The translations under genes were made by a program, and so were the position numbers. From positions 18,396,615 through 18,460,614 of the forward strand of contig CM067546.1 of the NCBI GenBank assembly GCA_034509755.1: a DNA stretch of 64,000 nucleotides. Reading direction: 5' to 3'. How positions within the stretch are numbered: the stretch's first letter is position 1; each line of letters begins with the position of its first letter. Of this stretch, positions 12,680 to 25,131 are shown piece after piece. The notes under the pieces are model-generated. The model was not told the DNA's origin. It was given only the letters and a program-made list of their open reading frames with translations, and did not search any database. This DNA is from Anisodus tanguticus (Eukaryota; Streptophyta; Magnoliopsida; Solanales; Solanaceae).

Positions 12680-13757
12680 GATACACCTAAGGTTCCAATC
12701 GGGCTTGTCTTTCACACACATGAAACCTTCCCAAACAAACCATTTTTAAAGGTTTTAAAAAGTATGTTCGAAAAGAGACATACCTCAATTCCTGCTAAGA
12801 CGCTGTCAAATAAGTTTTCCGAGGTTCAACAATCACTATTGATTAGAATAATAAATATTAGAACTTTATACTTTTATCATGAATTCCCACCCTTTTCGGA
12901 AACTAGGGTTTTTAAGCCAAATTCGTGTTCTTACTTTCATAGGATTCACCCATGGATTCTAGCGTGTTTCGTATGATATGTACACCCAAATCAATACCTA
13001 TAAATATATATAAGAAGTACACAAACTTACCTCACTATGAATTCCCAATAATTATTTTCTTCAACCGTTCTTGAATCGAATTCTCACAATCTATGGAATA
13101 GATGAGGATTCTAGTGTTAATCCATATTAGATTAAGGTAATAATCATGAAGTTTGAGTAAGAACTTACCTTAGAGGTTTAGAGAAGGCTCTAGGGTGTTT
13201 TCTATCCAAAAAGACGACTTAGAATGAAATGGGGGTAGGTTTTAAGAAGTTTGAGATATATAAAATTTGGGTAAAATCATGACAGGCCAAAATTGGCATG
13301 GCGCCCCGCGCTAGGCTTATTTCGATAAGCCTGTCAATTTTTTCTCCCCATTGGAAATTATGCCTGGCGCCCCGCAACCAGCTTCAAGGGCCATGCCCCG
13401 CCCCCGCCAGGCTTAATTTTGACTGCGCCGACAATGTTTAGTAAAATGGGAATAAATCCTAGCAACAAGCTGCGATTGAGCTGTTCCATATATGCTTGGA
13501 AAGGTATTTCAGAGACCTACAACTTTCATTTTATGAGTTTTCTAACATTCCAATAGAAAAGACCCGAAAATGGAGTACAAGTGAGAACTACCTCAGACTA
13601 AGACGAATTTAAGAACTTTTATGAACTCCCTTATTTTGTTTGACTTCAAAACATCTATCACCTGAATTCATCCCGAAGGGATTCACATAACTAAAATATG
13701 ACATGTCAACACTCATTTAATTTATTCCCACCTAACCCGAATTCACGAAATATTACA
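12168..13757 (-). mobile_element. Left LTR (3' LTR, truncated) of the minus-strand Ty3/gypsy array
   Basis: This segment is collinear with 21615-23169 at high similarity, including the CTCCCGAATAGCTAGGCAAACC minisatellite unit, the GGCGCCCCGCG patch and the terminal CGAAATATTACA. On the minus strand it begins TGTAATATTTCG. It follows a purine tract, as a 3' LTR should. About 1.1 kb of its minus-strand 3' side is missing, cut at the junction with the LTR fragment ending at 12167. Confidence 0.75.
12609..12675. repeat. (AT)n microsatellite in LTR
   Basis: A pure AT dinucleotide run of about 67 bp. The corresponding position in the next LTR copy (about 22060-22073) has only a short AT run, so the tract expanded after the LTR copies separated, or collapsed in the other copy. 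Confidence 0.95.
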
Positions 13758-13770
13758 TTATCCCCCTCTC
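13758..13770 (-). other. Polypurine tract of the minus-strand retroelement
   Basis: The minus strand reads GAGAGGGGGATAA directly before the LTR start TGTAATATT. A second copy with the same placement is at 23170-23182 (GAGATGGGGATAA). This is the expected plus-strand priming site and fixes the orientation of both elements. Confidence 0.8.
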
Positions 13771-14139
13771 AGGATCATTCGTCCCCGAATGAAGGTTATG
13801 GCTTAAGATGTTTCTCTAAACATCAAATTTTCAGAATCTCTAGAGTTTATTTGTAAAACGAGCTATACCCCAAAGACTAAATATCATCTAACAACCCAAT
13901 AACAACGATACTGTTCATACAGGGACTCCCACAACTATTTCATTCAAGCCTAAGTACGAAGGTAAGGAATTCATACCTCTAGTCTATACTTTCACCATAA
14001 TTCTATAACCCAAATGTTCAATACATACCTAGGATATAGAATAAGTTAAGGGTATTACGGCCTGAATGTCATTAACGACAACTAGATGGTAACTACATTC
14101 TTCGAGTTCATTTGGTGAGTCTTAATATATGAAATAAGT

Positions 14140-14600
14140 CTACCTCAAGGTTTAACAATTTCATTCCTCCACTGTATAACGGGTTTATCAGGAAATTCAA
14201 GCCTAACTATTTTGATTGCAAATCCAAAGTTTCATAACACTTGGAAAGCCAGTCTACCCCAATAATCACATCAAAGTTCACCAATTTTAATTCAAACAAA
14301 TCAACAATAGTCTCACGACTCTTAACTACATTACACAATCTCTACAGATCCTAGAAGAATTAATGAGAACACTAGCAAGGGTATTCAAAGAAGAAGGGTC
14401 CTAACAATTGTTTGGGTTCCACACCAAAATTCAAGGATTAAGTACGGAGTCACATAAGAAATATTTGAACTCGTTTCGATAAGCGAATACACCTCAAGAG
14501 AACAAATAGTTAGAATACCTGTTACCACAACGTCTGAGGCTTCAGCCACCTCCCTAGGAGCCAAACCATGAAGTCGAGCTTCCTTTGTACTAAATGATCC
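14140..14600 (-). pseudogene. Decayed retroelement aspartic protease domain
   Basis: The minus strand encodes VVTGILTICSLEVYSLIETS followed by NISYVTPYLILEF, the shape of the chromovirus-type protease active-site region. Normal family members have a DPGST-like catalytic triplet where this copy reads ETSSN. Downstream, across stops, LFELKLVNFDVIIGVDWLS resembles the protease C-terminal region. The homologous copy at 25966-26140 reads DPSLN. Neither retains a catalytic triad, so both are remnants. Their position close to the polypurine tract shows that RT and integrase were deleted from this family. Confidence 0.65.
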
Positions 14601-15794
14601 CAAAAATATGAATATATAACTAACAACCAAATAAGAACAATGTAGTCCTCAGGGGGATTCTAACAACTAGAATATTCAAGTCTCAACACGAAGCAATGTG
14701 GTTTCTTCCTTTAGCTCACTTTTCCATGAGTTGGATAACCAAAAGGTTTAACACGTATGTGCTTTGACAAGGAGGCGCCAAATATATCAATCTAGACAAT
14801 ATAATCAGGCAATGAGGCTAATTCAACAACACATGATTCAAGCCTAACTTACTTTACTTCCCATTTTTATTAAATTTGGAAAGAACAAGCATACATATAG
14901 TTGCCAATAAGAGGGAGTATGCACTACTTATATATTCCGCTTTCTTAATCTGAAGTGGCTCATTCGGATCTTAACTTTGTCTACTATAATATGCCTTCAC
15001 TCTTATCATTATACAATCTCTCACACCATTCTTAATCTTATCACAACGCTACATTGGTAGCGTAGTACTATATTCCACTTATTATTGGCCTTTTAAATCA
15101 TGTAACTTTCGGAATTTCCTAGGGTATATCCCCTACTTAGCATGCTCATTTCCATCAGACTCCTTGAAACTTTTTAAACTAAGGTTTCATCTGTATCTAA
15201 TGCCTTAACCTTCATTCACTTATTCATCTAAAACTCACATATATCATACTCACACCTTCACACATACCGTCGATTATTAACTTGCGGTCTTGTATTTTCT
15301 ATATCAAAGTTACTAGATAAAATCTAATTGTTACCACTCTCATACTATCGTTCTCCCACCAAGGTGATTACTTAAAGTTCCAACCTAATAATCGGTACTA
15401 ACCTAAACAGCAACATAAATCCATTTTTGGGCTAGATAAACTTACAACCGTTAGAGTACAATCAAAGAAACATTAGTCTATTGAGAGTCCATGACAAAAG
15501 TGGCCTATCCAAATCACACAGGTCCATCTAACTACAACCTCAAATCAAAATTCTTTGTATCAAAATCTAGGATAGCAAATTAAATCCTAAATCAAACTCC
15601 ATCATCTTCTTAAATCATTCTTCAACAAACGGTTGTTTTCGAGTTTCTAGCCTAAAATATAGTTCTTCCATTAAACATCAAAATGTCACAGATATTTTAA
15701 CCCAATAAGAATATAGCCTCATTGTATGATCATTCTTAATTCACTACAAGATACCTTCAAATTTCCTTTCATCTGAGTTTTCAGTACTCTAAAC

Positions 15795-18700
15795 TAAGGT
15801 TGTCCAGTGAGCCGGGTCGGCCCGATCCCGACCCGTCCCGGTCCCCCAAAGTAAAAAAAAAATTGTTGGCGTCGGTGTTCGAACTCGGGACGGGGCCTGG
15901 GTTCATCCCGCCCCGCCCCATCCCAACCCCGTCCTGTCCCGACCCCAACCCACCCCTTCCCCTTTGCAAAAATAGTCGTTAACGGCCATTTTTGGCCCCC
16001 ACCCCATACCCACTTAATATTTATTTTTAACCCTAAGTTAATATATTTACACTTTAACCCTATTTCTCAACTATAAATAACTCATTTTCCTCTTTATTTT
16101 TTCTCACAAATCTTCCTACCATCTCTCTAATCTCTCAATTTATCTCTCTACAATTTTACAAATCTTCCTACTATTAAATATTAAATTAAAGTTAAAAAAT
16201 TGAGAGTGACGTTGGCAACTAGCTTGAGGATCATCCATCGAGCAAAATTTCAATTTTTAACCTCGATTACAGTTCGCCGTTACGTCGGCGTTTGGTACCT
16301 TCATTCTTTAAATTATTATTGTTACTTAATTTTAATTATCGCACTTAATTTCATTTATTTAGTTATTTACTTGTATAATTAAAATGAAAGGATTTAAATA
16401 TTTGATTACGGGTAAGGGTAAGGGTGCTTCTTCAAGTAGGGGTAATAAGGGTAAGTGTACTTCTAGTAATCCTATTCCTAGTCCCGATGATTTGATTTAT
16501 TTCAGTAATATTGATGAAAATATTTTTTTAATGATATACCAGTAGATGATGAAGTAGATGAAACAAAATTTAATTTAGATGATAATATAGATGTCACACC
16601 CACTAGTGCACATCAACCTCGGGCTCAGACTGAGTATCAGCCTGAAACTGCAACTAGAATGTCTCTTATTGCCCCTAGTATGAATCGAGGCCCCACAAAA
16701 CAAAAATTAAAGTCAGATGCATGGCATTTTTTTTATAGGGACCAAGAGAATCAACTAACTAGATGTAAAATTTATAAAAATGTTTATAAATTTAAAAACG
16801 GAAAAGGTCAAGGTGGGACGAGAGGTTTACTGAGACATGTACAAGGCGAGCACACAACTAGGTGGAATCAATACCTGGCTAAAAAAATCGGGTGTGCCAA
16901 TGCCATATGCGTTGGGACAAGGTTCACATAGTGTCCCCGACCTAGTACAGGGTCAAATTAACCCGACGACAGGTGAAATTTTTGGTCCTAATTATGATAA
17001 AAACAAAGATGGGGAAAATATGGCAAAATTAATTGCGGTGGAGGGTTTTCCTTTTTCATTTCCTTACTCTCCTGGTTTTATTCATTACATTCGAGAAACA
17101 TATAATCCTGCTTTTAATGGTTTTCCTAGATCAACTGTTAGAAGGGATGTTTTTAAATTTGCATGTGAATATCAACAGTATTTACGTTATGCACTGTATC
17201 ATTTTAATGGCAAAGTGGCTATCACTTCTGACATAGGCCGTAGTACTAACGGTAATGATTATTTAACGGTAACATGTCATTGGATAGATCAAAATTGGTT
17301 TATGCAAAAACATATTGTAGCATATAGATATATAGTTGATAGGCACACTGGTAATTTTATTGCAGATAATATTAATGAAATTTGTGAATACTATGGAATA
17401 AATGACAAAATTATGACTATTACATTAGATAATGCTTCTTCTAATGATTATGCTATAAGACTTTTAAAACTTAGATTAACTTCATCTTTTCCTGATCATT
17501 TTCATATAAGATGCGCGTGTCATATTTATATCTTAGTTGTAAAGAATGGCCTAAAACTTTTTGAAAGCATTCTTGATAAAATACAATTTTCTATAAACTT
17601 TATTTTTAAAGGTAAAACAATACAAAGACGCAAAGAGTATAAAAAAATATGTCATGATTGTGGATTATCATATAGAAAAATTCCAGAAGAAGTTTTTTCG
17701 ACTAGGTGGAATTCTTTGTATGAGCAACTACTTGTTGCTTATGATTATAGACAACCTATTACTTTATTATTTAACGCCCATAATAAAAATCCAAGGATTA
17801 TGCTTGTAGATAGTGATTGGGATAAAATTTTAGAACTTAATGGATTTTTAGAGAAATTTTATCAAGCTACTAAAGAATTTTTCGGTATTTATTATCCTAC
17901 TATTTCAAATATGTTATTTTATATAGCTCTAATATTTATGTTACTTAATGAATATATGCAAAAACCAACTTATAAGGCAACTATTGAAAAAATGTTTAAA
18001 AAATATGTTTTTCCTATCCCTACTATTTATATTGTTGGTGTTGTATTAAATTCAACTATTAAAGTAGACGATTGTAAAACACTTGTAGAAACGATTTATG
18101 ATTGTGTAGAAGTACTTCCAACAGACCTAACTGAAGAACCAACTGACACACCAACTAAAGAAACAGTTACGTCTAGCATACAAACCGAATGCAAAAAAAA
18201 ATATATGTATTACCAACAATAAAGTGCAAATAATAAACCGGCTTTTGTACCATCTTCTACTACTTCGTTGCAACCTTATAAAAAACATGCGGTTTCTGCT
18301 GCTAGTATTCAAGTCCTTAGAAATCAAATGTGTAGTGGTTCAACTTCTTCACAAGTTAGCGAATTTGATGTTTATGTTTTGCAGGGTGTTGTACCGTACA
18401 AATTAATTGTCAATGCTGAAGGACAAGAAGACTTGTTGAAATACTGGAGGAAGAATGAGAAGACATTTTTTATACTAACAAAGATGGCCCGCGATGTGTT
18501 AAACATTCAAGCGTCATCAACAGCGTCTGAAAGTGCATTTTCCGCGGGAAGATTTCAAATTGGAGAGCACAGACATTCATTGGCGGGAGACACATTGGAG
18601 ATTGCAGTTCTATTCAGAGACTGGATTCGTGCGGAGCGTAGGAGGTGCGGCCAACCGGAGACCAATGAAGAAGAAGACTACAACTACAATGAAATATTGT

Positions 18701-19182
18701 CAGAGGGAGCAGGAAGCCACGTTAAAGAATTTGACAAACAAATTCCAATTCCAACAGAAGATCCTCAAGACATTGTGAGGAAATTCGAAAGAGTATGGTT
18801 GAATATGTAATTTTTTAATTACAATTTTAGTATTTTACTATGTCATTTGTAACTTTTGAACAACACCATAAAGTTGTAATTTTGAAATTGTATTACTATG
18901 TCATATTTCTATTAAATAATATAAGAGACACAAAAACAGCCTTGGGATGTTTTTATTACACTATCTTGTTCATTTATTGGAGTGTTTGTATATAACTATA
19001 TATTATTTTTTTAAAAGTAAGTGGAAAAAACAATCCCGAGTCCCGACCTAACCCCCGCCCCAACATGACCCCATTCCGGCGGGATGTGGAACGGGAATCC
19101 ACCGTCCCGCCTATCCCGGCCCCCAAGAACCCGAGTCCCAACCCTCCCCCCCGTCCCGTCGAGACCTGCCCCGTTGGACACC
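15795..19182 (+). mobile_element. Near-complete hAT DNA transposon
   Basis: A 3.39-kb element with imperfect terminal inverted repeats (left TAAGGTTGTCCAGTG, right ending CAACGGGG's complement ...CCGTTGGACACC). A perfect 8-bp target duplication CTCTAAAC flanks it (15787-15794 and 19183-19190). A related retroelement copy at about 28613-28640 reads AGTACTCTAAACATATCAC without the insertion, an empty site that confirms both ends. Subterminal GC-rich clusters of CCCGNCCCG motifs lie at 15812-15960 and 19032-19170, in sharp contrast with the AT-rich transposase between them. It encodes a BED-finger transposase with few lesions. Confidence 0.9.
16384..18810 (+). pseudogene. hAT transposase (BED finger, RNase H-like core, C-terminal dimerisation domain), three small lesions
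   Basis: Reading from ATG 16384, a Gly/Ser/Lys-rich leader is followed by an acidic linker, a BED-type zinc-finger region (DAWHFFYRD ... LLRHVQGEH; the usual CxxC reads CKIY, so one cysteine appears lost), the catalytic core with VAITSDIGRST and ITLDNASSND aspartate motifs and RCACH, and a C-terminal hAT dimerisation region (ASSTASESAFSAGRF) ending WLNM at 18810. About 800 codons in all, normal for hAT. Lesions: a one-base loss in the T run at 16523-16529, a one-base gain in the A run at 16881-16887 that restores the frame, and an in-frame TAA at 18220-18222. The core between the last two is open for over 440 codons. It could be a recently inactivated copy, or active if the indels are sequencing errors. 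Confidence 0.88.
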
Positions 19183-20504
19183 CTCTAAACATATCGCATC
19201 TTAAGTATGTATCAAAGCCATAATAACATATAGGTCTTCTACCCGTAGAGAGCACCATAGCATCAAAGCACAATCCAAAAATATGCCTATGACTATATCT
19301 AATCTAGTCACACCAACAAATTCTTTGCACATATATATCAAATCTCAAAGGATGTAGCCTAAAATCACACTCTCTTCTCACGTCTAATTATTTCTTATTC
19401 TTTCATTATATCATCCCCAAATTAAATTCATAGGTCAACATAAATTATAGAGTCCTTTCCCTGAATTCTAGAAGTATAGCCTATAACTTTCAACTCTCGA
19501 CTATTTTATCCGCTTATTCATGCTTTATACTTTAACTTCTTTATGCTCATCACTAAAATGACAGACCATCATAATATTTCATCCTCGTATCTAATATACT
19601 CTAAGTCTCGTAACTTCTTTACAACCCTTTAATAATTTTCTAACAAAATTCTAGCTATACCATAAGAAAACTCTCACCACATACTTTAAACAACCAATTG
19701 ATTTAATGTAGGTAACCACCTCCACGAATCATCTGTTATGAACAAGGTTTGAAGTATCACATTGTGCAAAGTTCTTGACGGTCTCAAATATAGAAATCTT
19801 GAGAAGGTATGTACTGCAATGTAAGGCAAAAGGAAGGAATATTACTCTCAAATAGGCTTTTCTCTACTTGCTAATACAAAATATCCCTTAATCACATTAC
19901 CTCTTTATTAAAACCTAAGGACATAGCTATCCCACTCTTCACCTAACCCATCAATGGCACTCAACAAGATACTTCCATCCACCACTATATCATATTTTGG
20001 CTAATATATCTCCCTTCGTAGCAGAGGTTATGTCCATCGCATTGAAAATTATATCCATCTTAACAATACTCGTAGGTCTACCAAGATTCCGGCAGAGTTT
20101 CCCAAGGAATTAGGACTAATGTCATTCTTATACGTGTCTCAAAAGATCAAAATCACATCTTACAATCACCATATAGATACACCTTCTATTGAATCCTAAG
20201 AGCCTTTGCACCATCCATCGATTTTAAAATCATGACCAATGTGCACCACATAGAACTATTGTTCACTAGGTTAACTACAACATGAGTTAAAGTCATCCCT
20301 ATGAGACACGAGTAACGAACACATCAGAACAACCCTAAATAGAAATTCAAGATCTATAGCACAATGTAGAATCAAGAAGAATGAGAAACACCTATAAATG
20401 TCTTGGGAGTCTTTCAATCATGTAGGTGATCAAGCTGCACAAGGAAGACTCCACTAGACACATCTCCATAAACGCAGACAACTCCTAGGACACATCTAAA
20501 CCTA

Positions 20505-20518
20505 GGATCTAATACCAA
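20505..20518 (-). other. Primer binding site (initiator tRNA-Met-like)
   Basis: The minus strand reads TTGGTATTAGATCC two to three bases after the LTR end ...GTGACA. This is close to TGGTATCAGAGC, the plant initiator-Met primer site. It marks the right LTR as the 5' LTR of a minus-strand element. Confidence 0.75.
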
Positions 20519-20521
20519 GCT

Positions 20522-23169
20522 TGTCACGCCCCAAAACTCACCCTTGACGTAATAGGCATCTGATGCTATGAACAACACCGAAAGCACCTTATAAAATCAA
20601 TAAACATCAAATCTCTTTTAATATTTATTTAATACAAGTCATGAATAGACAAATGTAAGCATACTTTTACATATTAAAACTGCGGAAGTCTAATATGAAT
20701 AACAAAATACAAAATTTGGCAACGCCTCAATAAGTCGTACTAGACTTTCAACATCTACCCACAATCTGACAACTATCTATGGAGCTTCTAGGATAAATAA
20801 ATAAGTGCCTAACTTTGGAACGCAGCTCGGAAAAGTAAAATAAATAAATAAAGATTGAGAGATCTCCCACGAACAAGCATGTGGGCTCACCAATAAGTCT
20901 GGAAAGCAACAAGTTCTCCTACTCTGTACGCATATCATGAACCTGCTCTACTTCTTTACCTAACATACCATAAAAAATAACAACGATATACTTGAGTATT
21001 AGGTACTCAGTGATTGTCTTCGGGATAATGGTTAATAGCAAAATATATAAATAATAAGTGTAATTAAAAACAATGTTCAGAAATAGTTTAAAACAATTGA
21101 TAACATCTCTTGAACATCCAATATAATTATATGATGAAGATATAATCACTTTGAATCCTTATGTCGTTCTCGTTACCTTAAGCTCTTTCAAAAACAGTTC
21201 GAAATTCCAAAGATAGAGTTAAGTATGTAACCTTAGTAAAATCACCAGTAAGAGCCAATAAAATAAAAGTACATCAATTTCATCTTATTATATTATTCAT
21301 AACGTTAAGTCCTTTCAATCATCAACTCAAGATCGTCAATAAGACACTCGCAGACAACCAAAGTATAACACATGCCAATAGAGGCCCAAATCAATGTAAA
21401 GAAGGGATGACCATTAAGGTTCTCTAAAACCGCATAGAAGCACCACATTGGGGTTATGAACCCTCAATGGCCACTCTTCCTCCCGAATAGCTAGACAAAC
21501 CACACTAAGGCTATTGGCCTTCGATAGCTATCCTTCCTAAAAAATATCTAGGCAAACCACACCAGGGTCATTTAACCTCGATGGCTATCCTTCCTCCCGA
21601 ATAGCTAGACAAAACCACACTGGGCTATTTACCCTCGATGGATATCCTTCCTCCCGAATAGCTAGGCACACCAAACTAGGATCCATAGTGACTACCCTTC
21701 CTCCCAAGTAGCTAGTCCAAACACAAATAATAGAAATCATGGCAAGTTAGCTGAATCACAATCTTAGCATAGAAGTTGAATCTCAAATCATGGTACGGAA
21801 GTCGAATAGTTCATTATGAATTATGTTCATCATCCCATTAGTAGGGGTACATCAAGTCATTAAAATATTTATAAACCATGTTCAAGTCATTAGATAAGTT
21901 CCAACTTCAACAAAGCCTGTGCAGAGGACAAAACACATAAAATATCAAAGCTTTTGAAATCAAGTTTAAAACGTCCCTTATAGGGGTAAATCATATTCAA
22001 AGTCTAAAGTTTTATAAATCAGTTTCAACAATCTCTTGATAGGAAAAATCACTAATACATATATATATATATAATATGATACACCTAAGGTTCCAATCGG
22101 GCTTGTCTTTCACACACATGAAACCTTCCCAAACAAACCATTTTTAAAGGTTTTAAAAAGTATATTCGAAAAGAGACATACCTCAATTCATGTTAAGACG
22201 CTATCAAATAAGTTTTCTGAGGTTTAACAATCACTATTGATTAGAATAATAAATATTAGAACTTTATACTTTTATCATGAATTCCCACCCTTTTCAGAAA
22301 CTAGGGTTTCTAAGCCAAATTCATGTTCTTACTTTCATAGGATTCACCCATGGATTCTAGCGTCTTTTGTATGATATGTACACCCAAATTAATCTCTATA
22401 AATATATATATAAGAACTACACAAACTTACCTCACGATGAATTCCCAACGATTATTTTCTTCAATCGTTCTTGAATCGAATTCTCACAATCTATGGAATA
22501 GATGTGGATTCTAGTGTTAATCCTTATTAGATTGAGGTAATAATTATGAATCTTGATTAAGAACTTACCTTAGAGGTTTATAGAAGACTCTAGGGTGTTT
22601 TATCTCTAAAAAGACGCCTTAGAATGAAGTGGAGTTGGTTTTAAGAAGTTTGAGATATATAAAATTCAAGTAAAATCATGACAGACCGAAATTGGCCTGG
22701 CGCCTCGCGCCACATTCAAGGGTTGCACCCCTCACCTGGATTATTTCGATAAGACTATCAAATTTTTCCCCCACCGGAAATTATGCATGGCGCCCTGCAC
22801 CCACCTTTAAGGGCCACGCCCTACGCCATGCTTAATTTTGACTGCACCGACAATATTCAGTATAATAGGCATAACTCCTAGCACCGAGCTCTGATTGATC
22901 CCCTTCATATATTATTGGAAAATACCTGCAACTTTCATTTTATGAGTTTCTCAAATTCCTATCGAAACGACCCAAAAACGGAGTACAAGTTAGAACTACC
23001 TCAGACTTAGATGAATTTAAGAACTTTTACGAACTCCCTTATTTGGTTTGACCTCGAAACAACTATCTATCACCCAAATTCATCCCGAAGGGATTTACAT
23101 AACTAAAATATGACACATCAACACTCATTTAATTTATTCACACCTAACCCGAATTCACGAAATATTACA
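20522..23169 (-). mobile_element. Middle LTR, 2.65 kb, shared junction of two tandem elements
   Basis: The plus strand begins TGTCACGCCCCAAAACTC and ends CGAAATATTACA, giving TG...CA termini on both strands. On its left is a primer binding site and on its right a polypurine tract. It therefore serves as 5' LTR for internal region 1 and 3' LTR for internal region 2. It contains a ~57-bp minisatellite (21440-21720) and GC patches such as GGCGCCTCGCGCC. Open frames here are shadows. Confidence 0.8.
21440..21720. repeat. ~57-bp minisatellite within LTR
   Basis: Four to five degenerate units share CTATCCTTCCTCCCGAATAG and the following CAAACCACAC. The left LTR (12168-12265) keeps only about one and a half units, so copy number varies among LTRs of this family. 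No spacers of constant length and no cas genes exist, so this is not a CRISPR array. Confidence 0.8.
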
Positions 23170-23834
23170 TTATCCCCATCTCAGGATCATTCATCCCCGA
23201 ATGAAGGTTATGGCTTAAGATTTTTCACTAAACATCAAATTTTCAGAATCTCTAGAGTTTCTTTGTAAAATGAGCTATACCCCAAACACTAAATATCATC
23301 TAACAACCCAACAACAACGTTACGGTTCATATAGGGACTCCCATAACTATTTCATTCAAGCCTAAGTACGAAGATAAGAAATTCATACATCTAGTCTATA
23401 CTTTCACCAGAATTCTATAACCCAAAGGTTCAATACATTTCTAGGATACATAATAAGTTAAAGGTATTCCGGCCTGAATGTCATTAACGATAATTAGATG
23501 GTAACTACACTCTTCGAGTTCATTTGGTGAGTCTTAAGATACGAAATAAGTCTACGTCAAGGTTTAACAATTTCATTCTTCCACTGTATAACGGGTTCAT
23601 CAGGAAATTCAAGCCTAACTATTTTGATTGCAAATCTAGAGTTTCATAAAGCTAGTCTACCCCAATAATCACATCAAAGTTCACCAATTTTAATTCAAAT
23701 AAATCAACAATAGTCTCATGACTCATAACTACACCACACAATATCTATATATCCTAGAAGAATTAATGAGAACACTAGTAAGGGTATTCACAGAAGAAGG
23801 GTCCTAACAATTGTTCGGGTTCCACATCAAAATT

Positions 23835-25069
23835 TTATTACACCTCATAGTTTTGTGTTCCGTCATGTCGTCAATTGGGACCGATAATCCGGGCAAACGT
23901 GTGACCTATTGAAACTATAATGAAGGTCCATGGGCTATTTATAGAAGTATTGGAGAGTATGGAAGTTAAAACGGATTGAAGAAATACGTTTCAACAAAAA
24001 TCGAAAAGTTTTCAATTTGACGTTCTAGATTGATGGACCATACAATTTTGTACGGACCGTCAATTATTTTTGCAGATTTGAAGTTTCAGTTTGTATGGAC
24101 CGTCAAAATGAATCATCCTTTTGGACGGTGCAAAATTCTTTTCGAGTATAAATTAATTTGGTCGATATTCAGACCTTACTTTCATGAATACAGACCCTAA
24201 ATCAGTTCACAAACCCTCCCAAGGGTACTCTAACATCCTAAGCTCGAATTCAAGACAAAACCCACAAAAACTACATGGTAAATCCCGTGGTTATCATGGT
24301 AATCGTCTTCTCCTCGAGAAATTGATTTTGAAAAACCCTTGGAGGTAAAGTAATCTACTGTTTTGAGGAGATTATGGCATGTAAAGGTATGTTTTATCCT
24401 CCTCCACCTATTGTTATGATTAACTGATTTTTTTGGAGCAAGTTGTGAAAGGATTTTCATAATCAAAACTCATAAACTTGTGGAATCATCGTGATATGAC
24501 TTGTTGGGCTGTTTTACTTTAGGTATAAGTTAATTTGTAATTGAACTGGTTGTATGTGTTATGGGATTAAGGAAAGTATGGTTTGGAGAATTATGGGATT
24601 GAATTACATAAGTTTCCTTGTAAAATAAGCATAAGAATCTTATGTGCCTAAGTTGTTCGACGATATGCCTAAGTGAGCTTTTCTATAGAACATGGATTCA
24701 ATATTAATATCAACCCTTTATATGATATAGATAATCATTCGTAAGGAGTGCGAGGACTTGTAGAACGACTGTAGCTTCGTGGAAAAGGTATGTAAGGCTA
24801 TCCCCCTCTTTCAAAAGCATGAAATCCAGATTTTATCATTTTTAAAAGAAACGTCGAAAGCTTCATTCTACTTGTATATCGTAATCTCTTGTTGAGAATT
24901 GTTCCTTGTTATTCTATTCCCATGGTTATTATTGGTTGGTTACTTGTTCACCATATCATAAGCCTTCGGAAAGAAGAGTCCCAAAGAGTCAATCATCAGA
25001 GTCGACTAAAAGTCATTCCAAAGTAAAGTCAAAGAGTTCTGAGTTCCAAGAGTCCTTAAGTGCTAGTAT

Positions 25070-25131
<62 letters not shown>

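Larger units (their letters stand above)
13758..20521 (-). mobile_element. Internal region 1 of a Ty3/gypsy derivative lacking RT and integrase
   Basis: Bounded by a polypurine tract at 13758-13770 and a tRNA primer site at 20505-20518. Removing the inserted hAT transposon (15795-19182) and one target copy leaves about 3.4 kb. Only a decayed aspartic-protease stretch is recognisable near the polypurine end; reverse transcriptase, RNase H and integrase are absent. The rest is non-coding or too decayed for me to read. It resembles LARD-like or deletion-derivative elements that move only with help from autonomous relatives. Confidence 0.7.

Noticed and set aside
21440..21720. Regular repeats that look superficially like a CRISPR array
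   Set aside because: The whole unit repeats, with no unique spacers, in a plant LTR with no cas genes.
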